Below are positions 6,386 through 11,890 of a stretch of 17,119 nucleotides of DNA, one piece after another. Origin of the DNA: CAYRVX01 sp964642165 (GTDB taxonomy: Bacteria; Planctomycetota; Phycisphaerae; SM23-33). The notes beneath the pieces were generated by a model. The model was not told the origin of the DNA. It did no database searches and was given only the letters and a program-made list of their open reading frames with translations. How positions within the stretch are numbered: the first letter of the stretch is position 1; every line of letters begins with the position of its first letter. The stretch is from contig CAZXOC010000156.1 in NCBI GenBank assembly GCA_964642165.1, positions 1 through 17,119 on the forward strand, given 5' to 3'. A program made the position numbers and the translations under genes.

Positions 6386-6622
6386 GTGTTTGAGCGGATC
6401 TCGATCGACCCCACCGTTTGCCACGGGCAGGCCTGCGTCAAAGGCACGCGGGTCCCCGTCCACCAGGTCGTGCGCATGCTGGCCAACGGCGACAGCGTGG
6501 ACGACCTGCTGGCGGAGTATCCCTCTCTGAGCAAGGACGACGTCCTCGCCTGTCTGGAGTACGCCGCCGCCCTGGCTGAGGAACAGGTCTCTCCCCTGGA
6601 GGAGTCGGCGGGGGGACGATGA
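6386..6622 (+). CDS. DUF433 protein, probable antitoxin of a DUF433/DUF5615 module
   Basis: A 78-residue protein, or 91 if ATG 6347 is used. It contains the DUF433 signature: RISIDPTVCHGQACVKGTRV near the N-terminus, then a helix-turn-helix-like region VDDLLAEYPSLSKDDVLACLEYAAALAEE. DUF433 proteins are often encoded directly upstream of a DUF5615 PIN-like protein and are regarded as antitoxin-like DNA-binding partners. Here the partner begins at ATG 6619 in a 4-nt ATGA overlap but is truncated, so this looks like an orphaned antitoxin that is itself intact. GTG 6386 is chosen on the Shine-Dalgarno at 6371-6376. Confidence 0.8.
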   Translation: MFERISIDPTVCHGQACVKGTRVPVHQVVRMLANGDSVDDLLAEYPSLSKDDVLACLEYAAALAEEQVSPLEESAGGR

Positions 6623-6762
6623 GAATCTCCGTCGACGAGAACGTCCCCCTGAGCACGGTCCGGGCCGGTGGGCCGCCAAGCAGGCGTGTCGGCCGTTCGT
6701 TGCGCGCGTTGGCCTTCGCCTGCTTGGCCCGCGGCTCCGCCGGGACCCTCAGGGCCGGCTGA
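6619..6762 (+). pseudogene. Truncated DUF5615 PIN-like toxin remnant
   Basis: After the ATGA junction with the DUF433 gene the frame reads MRISVDENVPLSTVRAG, the standard N-terminus of DUF5615 proteins (MR-x-x-x-DEN-x-P) with the first acidic residue of the PIN-like active site (Asp6). After about 15 codons similarity to the family stops and the frame continues through an inverted repeat as Arg/Ala-rich sequence to TGA 6760-6762, for 47 codons instead of the usual 110-120. The downstream acidic residues of the active site are missing, so it should not be a functional nuclease. Confidence 0.7.
6675..6728. repeat. Inverted repeat with 12-bp perfect arms at the toxin truncation point
   Basis: GCCAAGCAGGCG at 6675-6686 and CGCCTGCTTGGC at 6717-6728 are perfect inverted complements separated by 30 bp. 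The loop contains GGCCG and TTGGCC stretches and GCGCGC. The element begins just where similarity to DUF5615 ends, so it may be, or mark, the insertion or deletion that truncated the toxin. Confidence 0.7.
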
Positions 6763-6881
6763 CGCCGGGGACTTGACATCCTAATGCCAGGGGCATCGTC
6801 CCCCTCGCTTGCGAGGCTGGAAAGCGGTAACATGGTGGGACCGGGGCGATCGGCGCGCGATGGGCTTCCGGGAGGCGATTG

Positions 6882-7373
6882 GTGAAGAAGCGCGTGTACA
6901 TTGAGACGACGATTGTCAGCTACCTGACGGCCAGGCCGAGCCGCGACGTGGTCCGGTTGGCCCACCAGCAGACTACGCGGGAATGGTGGGAGCAGCACCG
7001 GAGAAAGTACGCCCTCTGCGCATCCCAGTTCGTGCTGGATGAGGCCGGCGACGGCGATCCTGACGCGGCCGCCGGCCGCCTGGCGGCATTGCAGGACGTA
7101 CCGGTACTGGGCGATTCGGCCGAGGTAAGGGCCTTGGCGAAGGCATTCGTCGAACACGGCATTCTGCCCGAGACGGCCGCCATTGACGCCCTGCACCTGG
7201 CGGTGGCGGTGGTTCACGAGGTGGACATTCTGTTGACGTGGAACTGTCGGCACCTCGCCAACGCGGCGATTCTGGGCGATATCGGGCGCCTCGCGCGCGA
7301 CAAAGGCTACGAGATGCCGATTGTCTGCACGCCCGAGGAACTGACGGGCGACGAGGGCAGCGAAGATGACTGA
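6882..7373 (+). CDS. PIN-domain (VapC-like) toxin
   Basis: A 163-residue PIN-domain protein, predicted Mg-dependent ribonuclease of a type II toxin-antitoxin pair. It starts MKKRVYIETTIVSYL, where Glu replaces the usual first Asp, a common variant in the YIETT subgroup. The family tail is present: AAIDALHLAVAVVHEVDILLTWN (the acidic residue in DALHLA and the LLTWN-C-x-HLAN segment). GTG 6882 is chosen over TTG 6879 because GGAGG (6871-6875) is 6 nt from it. Its stop overlaps the start of a small downstream gene by 8 nt, typical of toxin-antitoxin operons, here with the toxin first. No promoter is obvious; a TTGACA at 6773 lacks a -10 box at proper spacing. Confidence 0.85.
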   Translation: MKKRVYIETTIVSYLTARPSRDVVRLAHQQTTREWWEQHRRKYALCASQFVLDEAGDGDPDAAAGRLAALQDVPVLGDSAEVRALAKAFVEHGILPETAAIDALHLAVAVVHEVDILLTWNCRHLANAAILGDIGRLARDKGYEMPIVCTPEELTGDEGSEDD

Positions 7374-7563
7374 AGACCCCATCATCCAGGAAGTGCGAAG
7401 GCACCGCCAGGCACGGGCGGCGAAGTTCAACTACGACATCGATGCTATTGCCGAAGATGCCCGCAAGCGCCAGCGCACCAGCGGACACAAGGTGATCCGG
7501 CCGCCAAGGCGCAAGGCAGGCCCAGGGACGACAGGACCCGACGTACGCTCAATGCGACAGTAA
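7366..7563 (+). CDS. Small candidate antitoxin downstream of the PIN toxin
   Basis: A 65-residue hydrophilic protein beginning MTEDPIIQEVRRHRQARAA followed by KFNYDIDAIAEDARKRQR and a basic Pro/Arg tail. The pattern DPI(I/V)-x-E(V/I)R-x8-FNYD(I/L)DA(I/L) is familiar from short proteins encoded next to PIN toxins; I do not know an established family name. ATG 7366 lies inside the toxin gene (8-nt overlap), so expression is coupled. The charged N-terminal helix could wrap the toxin and the tail may bind nucleic acid; both are inference. The last about 15 residues (PGTTGPDVRSMRQ) look degenerate. Confidence 0.7.
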   Translation: MTEDPIIQEVRRHRQARAAKFNYDIDAIAEDARKRQRTSGHKVIRPPRRKAGPGTTGPDVRSMRQ

Positions 7564-7676
7564 CCGCGCCATCTGCCGTCCCGCCGCAAGCCGTTTTGGC
7601 TGGAGCCGCTGCAGCTTGGGCAGTGTTTCCTCGACAGCATCGGGGGCGTGGCCAGGGCCCTGTCCGTAGCGGGGGC

Positions 7677-7805
7677 GGTGGTCTCTCAGTGACACCCGCC
7701 AACGCCCACCTCGCGGCGCCGGCCGTGGACCGCGGGTTGACGCTCTGCTCCTCCGACGGCGACTTCGCCCGATTCCCCGGCCTGCGGTGGGAGAACCCCC
7801 TGGCC
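7677..7805 (+). pseudogene. C-terminal fragment of a VapC-type PIN toxin
   Basis: On the plus strand this reads GGGLSVTPANAHLAAPAVD, RGLTLCSSDGDFARFPGLR and WENPLA, which is the characteristic end of VapC proteins (normally (V/I)TDAHLAALA-x-EHG-x-TL-x-STDxDFARFPGLRWxNPL). The Asp of the usual (T/H)DAHLA motif is replaced by Asn, and nothing resembling the N-terminal three quarters is upstream; the preceding sequence is unrelated. It is a degraded remnant, the third toxin-antitoxin trace within 1.5 kb. Confidence 0.65.
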
Positions 7806-7811
7806 TGGCTC

Positions 7812-7828
7812 CCCCCGCCACGCGGGGG
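7812..7828. repeat. 7-bp GC hairpin after the VapC remnant
   Basis: CCCCCGC (7812-7818), loop CAC and GCGGGGG (7822-7828). Strong but short, without a T-tract. It sits just past the VapC fragment and could be a former terminator. Confidence 0.5.
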
Positions 7829-7924
7829 ATCCCGCGAGAAAGCCCGTCACTGGCCGATGGCCCTATGGGGGCGCCATCGCACCGCAGCCTGCCCTTACGG
7901 ACAGTTGAGCAGGACAGCCTGACC

Positions 7925-7947
7925 GGCCCGCGTGCCTGACGCGGTCC
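7925..7947 (-). terminator. Candidate terminator hairpin of the PEP-CTERM gene
   Basis: CCGCGT (7928-7933), loop GCCTG and ACGCGG (7939-7944), extended past one mismatch by GG/CC. It lies 22 nt beyond the stop of the minus-strand PEP-CTERM gene. No U-tract follows on the minus strand, so intrinsic termination is uncertain. Confidence 0.4.
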
Positions 7948-7968
7948 AGTCGGCTCTGCAGCGCCGAT

Positions 7969-9642
7969 TCACGAAGGGGCGTGACTGCGTCGGCGCCTGC
8001 GAATCAGCGTCATACCCGCCAACGCGAGCAGCCCCAGCGTCGCTGGCTCGGGGATCGCCGAGGAATAAAGCTCGTACCCCGTCTCGTCGTTGCCCGCCCA
8101 GTACACCACCGTCCCGTCCGGGCCGATCTGGTAGTCCCCGGCAATGGACTGCTCATCCGTCAACGGATGGCTCAGCAGCCAAGGCGTGCCGCCACAGACA
8201 TCCACGGCGTAGAGTTCCTTGAGGTGGTACGCCAGGCCGAGATCCCCCGTGTACGGCTCGCCCACGCTGTAGACCACGTACTCGCCGTCGGGCGTGAGTT
8301 CGTAGTCGAGGATGTACGTCCCGGCGCCCGGGTGGTGGTCGAGCCGGACGGACGCCCCTCCAGTTATGGCAACGGAATAGAGCTCTCGGCCATCCAGCGT
8401 GGGGGCGCCGTACACGACCGTCCGGTCGTCGGGGGTAATCAGGCACGGGATCGTCGGCGGAATGCTGGGAACGGGATCCGGCGGATACGAACCGGCGGGG
8501 GGCATGTCGTCGGTCAGCCGGATGGGCATGCCGTCGGAAAACGGGACATACCAGAGCGACGAGGCGTCGGAATCGTCGACGCCCACGTACACCGCGCCGC
8601 TGGCGTCGTGGAGGACCGCGCGTTGGTGCAGGGACCTTTCCGTGCCGGTTGTGACGGTCCCCATGAGCGTGGATGCCCCGGTATCGAGGGCCACCCGGTG
8701 GAACTGCGTGACGCCCGAGGAGGTACTGGCCGTGATGATATGGGTGCTGCCGACTGTGGTGACACGACCGCTCCGTACTCCCTTGGGAGTTGGCCCCGGG
8801 CCGTAGTACTGCGACAGCAGCTTCACAGGCTCACCTCCAGCCACGCTGATGCTGTACGACGTCCGATGCCTGTGGGAAGTAAGTGGCGGCGAGTTGGACG
8901 TGAAGAGGATCCGCGATCCGTCGGGCGTGAAGTGGCTGCCTGTGATCGACTTCGGGTAGACCGACGCCAGCGTCGTGACGGGGCCTCCCCCAACGTCCAT
9001 CAGGTACAGGGTGTCCCCGTTCTGGAAGATCACGCGGCTGCCGTCCGGGGAGATGGGTGAGGAGGCCTCGCCGCCGGCGAAGTATCCCTCCGCCAGAGGC
9101 ACGTCAAGGAGCGTCACCGGCGGCTGGCCGCCGGCGGTAGGGACCGAGTAGATCGCGACGGTTTCCGGAACATCCGACTTGCCGCCGCCTGAGTCCACGC
9201 GATAGACCACGTGCCCGACGTCGGGGGAGACATAGAACCTGAGCGTGTCCGCGTCAACTCCGCTCAAGGAAGCCAGTCGGACGGAGGCGCCCCCCGCGAT
9301 TGGCGCCCGGTACAGGTCCACGGACCCGACCGAAGGCTCCGCGCTGTAGATGACAGACTGGCCATCCGCGCTGATGTCGAACAGGGACTTGCCTAGCCAC
9401 CATAGCCGCTTGCCCACGGGACCCATCTTGTAGTTCTCCGGCACGACCGTCCCGCCGTGGAGCTGAATCATGGAGCCGCCGCCAATCGGTGCGCTGTACA
9501 GGGCGGCCACGTCCCCGCCGGGCGTGTCGGCGGTGAACACCACGCGCGTGCCGTCGGGTGAGATCCGGCAGAGGCGCCCCAACGTTCTACCGTAGGCGGA
9601 ACCATCGGTGAGCTTGACCGCCGCCCCGATGGCCGGGGTCCC
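7969..9642 (-). CDS. PEP-CTERM-anchored TolB/WD40-like beta-propeller protein (5' end lost in assembly gap)
   Basis: About 558 residues are visible and the frame stays open into the run of N at 9644, so the N-terminus and signal peptide are missing. The sequence is a series of TolB-type beta-propeller blades with the motif (S/T)PDG-x-(R/H)-(V/I)-(V/L)-(F/Y): ISPDGTRVVFTAD, SADGQSVIYSAE, SPDGSRVIFQNGD, TPDGSRILFTSN, TPDDRTVVYGAP, TPDGEYVVYSVG, alternating with LY-x-(A/V)PI-x-GG-x-x-(V/P)-x-L strands. The C-terminus is a PEP-CTERM sorting signal: IPEPATLGLLALAGMTLIRR, basic residues, then the stop. Family knowledge: such proteins are exported and processed by exosortase, which is not encoded in the window. 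Function is probably structural or ligand-binding at the cell surface or in extracellular matrix. Confidence 0.85.
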   Translation of the reverse strand, partial: GTPAIGAAVKLTDGSAYGRTLGRLCRISPDGTRVVFTADTPGGDVAALYSAPIGGGSMIQLHGGTVVPENYKMGPVGKRLWWLGKSLFDISADGQSVIYSAEPSVGSVDLYRAPIAGGASVRLASLSGVDADTLRFYVSPDVGHVVYRVDSGGGKSDVPETVAIYSVPTAGGQPPVTLLDVPLAEGYFAGGEASSPISPDGSRVIFQNGDTLYLMDVGGGPVTTLASVYPKSITGSHFTPDGSRILFTSNSPPLTSHRHRTSYSISVAGGEPVKLLSQYYGPGPTPKGVRSGRVTTVGSTHIITASTSSGVTQFHRVALDTGASTLMGTVTTGTERSLHQRAVLHDASGAVYVGVDDSDASSLWYVPFSDGMPIRLTDDMPPAGSYPPDPVPSIPPTIPCLITPDDRTVVYGAPTLDGRELYSVAITGGASVRLDHHPGAGTYILDYELTPDGEYVVYSVGEPYTGDLGLAYHLKELYAVDVCGGTPWLLSHPLTDEQSIAGDYQIGPDGTVVYWAGNDETGYELYSSAIPEPATLGLLALAGMTLIRRRRRSHAPS

Positions 9643-9643
9643 C

Positions 9644-9743
9644 NNNNNNNNNNNNNNNNNNNNNNNNNNNNNNNNNNNNNNNNNNNNNNNNNNNNNNNNN
9701 NNNNNNNNNNNNNNNNNNNNNNNNNNNNNNNNNNNNNNNNNNN
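9644..9743. other. Assembly gap of 100 N
   Basis: Exactly 100 undetermined bases, the usual placeholder for a gap of unknown size. It interrupts the 5' part of the PEP-CTERM gene, so distances and frames across it have no meaning. Confidence 0.95.
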
Positions 9744-9779
9744 ACCAATGCGGAAGCCGATGTGTCTCTCATCCCTGCA

Positions 9780-9784
9780 CCTCC
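9780..9784 (-). promoter_or_regulatory. Shine-Dalgarno before a candidate start at 9772
   Basis: GGAGG on the minus strand with 7-nt spacing to ATG 9772-9770, the right spacing for a true start. The gene it would serve disappears into the assembly gap; the PEP-CTERM propeller gene on the other side has the same orientation and no start. Confidence 0.4.
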
Positions 9785-9896
9785 GGGGAATGCCCTGTTT
9801 GGTCATCCGGGGGAGGACGTCCACGCTGCCATCACTTCCTCCCCGCCTGGGGCCTGGGCAGCTTGAGTCATTATCCAGCGTCAGGCGCATTCCCCT

Positions 9897-9914
9897 GGTG
9901 CGGAAAGCCGCACC
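9897..9914. repeat. 7-bp perfect hairpin with AAAG loop
   Basis: GGTGCGG (9897-9903), loop AAAG, CCGCACC (9908-9914). If the candidate minus promoter at 9929-9956 is real, this hairpin lies in the 5' untranslated leader of the leftward transcript. Confidence 0.6.
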
Positions 9915-9928
9915 CGGTTGCAGCCGCT

Positions 9929-9956
9929 ATTGTACCTGATCTGAGGCAAAGGACAA
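9929..9956 (-). promoter_or_regulatory. Candidate leftward promoter upstream of the gap
   Basis: Minus strand TTGTCC (9956-9951), 16-nt spacer, TACAAT (9934-9929). The -10 matches 5 of 6 and the -35 matches 4 of 6 consensus bases. It would transcribe toward the PEP-CTERM gene. Confidence 0.35.
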
Positions 9957-10185
9957 GCTGATTCCATGGATCCGGGACCTCCAGCCTGACGGCAAGAGCG
10001 CCGCCAGCCCGACCTGCCCAGGCTGGACGAGAGGCGTCTGTCTGGATGGGAATCGCCTCCATACCTCTGCTCGGCCTTCCCGCGGCAACTTCGTCTGCAC
10101 AGAGTCGCCGTCGCTCGGTGAAGCTCCCGGGGACGGGTCGGCTTTCCCCGAGGTCTCGGAGCACAGGTCGTCGGGGTCGCCTGCC

Positions 10186-11637
10186 TCAGCGGCCGGGGCG
10201 GAGGTGGACGACGGCGTCGCCTTGGAAGGGGGGGGTGAGGCGGCGTTTGGCGCCAGCGCGGATGGGCTTGGCGGTGTGGGTCTTCCCGGACTGGGGGTTG
10301 AACCATTCGACGGCCAGCTCGCCGGCCGCGGCGGACAGGTCCACCGTCACCGCGCCGCCGCCGGGGACGTAGACCAGGTACGCGGCGCCCTTCCTGGCGG
10401 GATGGGCCAGGCAGTAGCCGCTGGAGGCGAGCCGGCCGCGCGGCGTCATGCGGGCCAGGTCGATCCGCTCGGCAATGCGGCGCACCTGCCCGAGCGCGCG
10501 GCGGATGGGGTCCCACTGCTTGTGGAACCGCTGGCCGAGCACCACGCCGTCGTACGGGTCCATGAACAGCGGGTTGTGCCCGCGAAGGAAGCTCTTCCAG
10601 ACCCACTGGCGATTTCCCCCGATGCCCCACAGGTGGTCCGTGTCGGTGAGGACGACCTTCTTGCCCGTCGCGGGCGGGGGGTTGTCGCGGTAGCCGCCGG
10701 CGGGGTTCGGCGAGACCCAGTCGGCCGGGCTGTCGAAGAGCGTCTTGTTGCTCCCGCCGCGGTACTGGTAGGTCATGCCGACGGGGTGCTGGGCGGGCTT
10801 GGTCTTCTCGTACTTGTGGATGAGGTTGATGATGTGATATTGCCACTTCGTGGAGGCGGGGTGGTTCTCGTTGGAGATCTCGTACAGGACGTTGTCGAGG
10901 TCGTTGACCGTGTCGATCACCTTGCGGACGTAGGCCTCCTGGAGGGCGGTGACGGCCTTGTCGGCCAGCTCGTGGACCTCCAGGCCCTTGCCGTCGCCGT
11001 TGGCGTCGCCGTCGATGCCGTTGACGTTGTTGGCCGGGTGGAACGGGTGGCTCTCCCACGCGCCGACGGAGAACTGCATGGCCCAGCCCTCGAAGAGCAT
11101 GACGGAGACGTAGATGCCCCGCTTGCGTGCGGCCTCGACGCGCCGCCGCAGCCGGCGGAAGTACTCCCGGCTGAACTTGGTGAGGTCGAACTTCGCCTTG
11201 CCGTCGCGCGCCTTGCCCGGGCCCGTTCGCGCCCAGGGCTGTGGCCCGGCCGTGTGACGCCGGCGCTGGCCGCGGTTCTGCTTCGTGTCCCACGTCACCG
11301 GCTCCCAGGTCCACAGGCGGATGAAGTTGTGCCCGCGCTTTCCGAGGAAGTCCAGGTAGGCGTCGAAGTCGAACGTCGGCGGCGGGTCGCTGGGGCCGAT
11401 GTCCACGAGGCTCGCCCACGTATGCGAGCCGACGAGCAGGACGCATCGGCCGGCGCCGTCGGCGAAGTAGCGGGGGTTGAGGCGATGTGGTCGAAGGGGA
11501 CCCATGGCGGTTCTCCGTTTCGGCGTCGACGGGCGGGGCGTCTGGGACAGGGCCTCGTCGGGCGCCGACAGGATCAGGGCCAGCGCCGCGCAAGCGCCGG
11601 CCAGTACCCGGTGGCGGATCGTGTGCCGTCGGTTCAT
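10186..11637 (-). CDS. Secreted apiosidase-like (DUF4038-type) glycoside hydrolase with putative collagen-binding C-terminal domain
   Basis: A 483-residue protein with a signal peptide (basic MNRRHTIRHR, hydrophobic residues about 11-24). The core resembles the DUF4038/apiosidase-like TIM-barrel group: RYFADGAGRCVLLVGSHTW, then FDAYLDFLGKRGHNFIRLWTW (residues 90-111), RGIYVSVMLFEGW, and LYEISNENH (251-259) where Glu257 fits the acid/base position. TDTDHLWG (331-338) follows. Residues about 416-483 (SGYCLAHPARKGAAYLVYVP...VEWFNPQSGK) match the pattern of the putative collagen-binding domain Collagen_bind_2. Residues 209-220 form an EF-hand-like calcium loop. ATG 11637 is preceded by GGGAGGT. 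It is divergent from the Tat-exported isomerase-fold gene. Substrate unknown; loss of activity cannot be excluded. Confidence 0.75.
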   Translation of the reverse strand: MNRRHTIRHRVLAGACAALALILSAPDEALSQTPRPSTPKRRTAMGPLRPHRLNPRYFADGAGRCVLLVGSHTWASLVDIGPSDPPPTFDFDAYLDFLGKRGHNFIRLWTWEPVTWDTKQNRGQRRRHTAGPQPWARTGPGKARDGKAKFDLTKFSREYFRRLRRRVEAARKRGIYVSVMLFEGWAMQFSVGAWESHPFHPANNVNGIDGDANGDGKGLEVHELADKAVTALQEAYVRKVIDTVNDLDNVLYEISNENHPASTKWQYHIINLIHKYEKTKPAQHPVGMTYQYRGGSNKTLFDSPADWVSPNPAGGYRDNPPPATGKKVVLTDTDHLWGIGGNRQWVWKSFLRGHNPLFMDPYDGVVLGQRFHKQWDPIRRALGQVRRIAERIDLARMTPRGRLASSGYCLAHPARKGAAYLVYVPGGGAVTVDLSAAAGELAVEWFNPQSGKTHTAKPIRAGAKRRLTPPFQGDAVVHLRPGR

Positions 11638-11692
11638 GGAAGACCTCCCACGTGGATGTCCGCTCGGCGCCGCGGGGGCGCGAAGCGCCCGG

Positions 11693-11698
11693 ATTATA
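11693..11698 (-). promoter_or_regulatory. Perfect -10 box upstream of the glycoside hydrolase gene
   Basis: TATAAT on the minus strand, 55 nt before ATG 11637. No -35 box resembling TTGACA is seen at 16-18 nt, so activation by a regulator or an extended alternative is possible. Confidence 0.35.
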
Positions 11699-11800
11699 CC
11701 GTGGGCCAGCCGCCGCCCGCCAGAGCCCGTCATCGCGCCGCGGCGCGCAGCCTGGCGACCGGGCGTCGCATCGGGCAGGGGCGGGCCGCCGGGAGACCCC

Positions 11801-11829
11801 TTGACAGCGGCCCGCGACCGCGATAGAGC
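11801..11829 (+). promoter_or_regulatory. Candidate promoter for the Tat-exported isomerase-fold gene
   Basis: Perfect TTGACA (11801-11806), 17-nt spacer, TAGAGC (11824-11829; 3 of 6 match). About 55 nt of leader would precede ATG 11891. It lies in the 253-bp divergent region shared with the glycoside hydrolase gene. Confidence 0.45.
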
Positions 11830-11890
11830 GATGGGGTTGTGCTGCCCGGGTCGCACACGGAGACGCAAGCCACACACAGGAGAGACAGAC

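Larger units (their letters stand above)
9744..10185. other. Stretch without a confident gene between the gap and the glycoside hydrolase gene
   Basis: Frames here lack recognisable domains. On the minus strand there is a GGAGG (9784-9780) placed 7 nt before ATG 9772, which would begin MRDTSASAL and run into the gap; this may be the missing start of the PEP-CTERM gene. In another minus frame, next to the gap, RCRDERHIGFRIG vaguely resembles the end of a formylglycine-generating-enzyme (SUMF1) domain, too short to call. A perfect hairpin (9897-9914) and a candidate minus promoter (9929-9956) lie upstream of that start. The rest, about 9957-10185, shows nothing I can identify. Confidence 0.5.

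Noticed and set aside
6675..6728. Integron attC site
   Set aside because: The inverted repeat lacks clear RYYYAAC and GTTRRRY core sites at its ends, and no integrase is nearby.
6773..6801. TTGACA as a promoter for the PIN toxin
   Set aside because: No -10-like hexamer at 16-19 nt; the only similar box is about 50 nt away.
7549..7640. A minus-strand peptide ending PKLQRLQPKRLAAGRQMARLLSH as a gene fragment
   Set aside because: No recognisable family, no start signal, and it lies in degraded toxin-antitoxin sequence.
11477..11890. Upstream in-frame extension of the isomerase-fold gene
   Set aside because: The Tat signal starts right after ATG 11891, which has an RBS; the extension crosses the divergent promoter and the hydrolase gene start.
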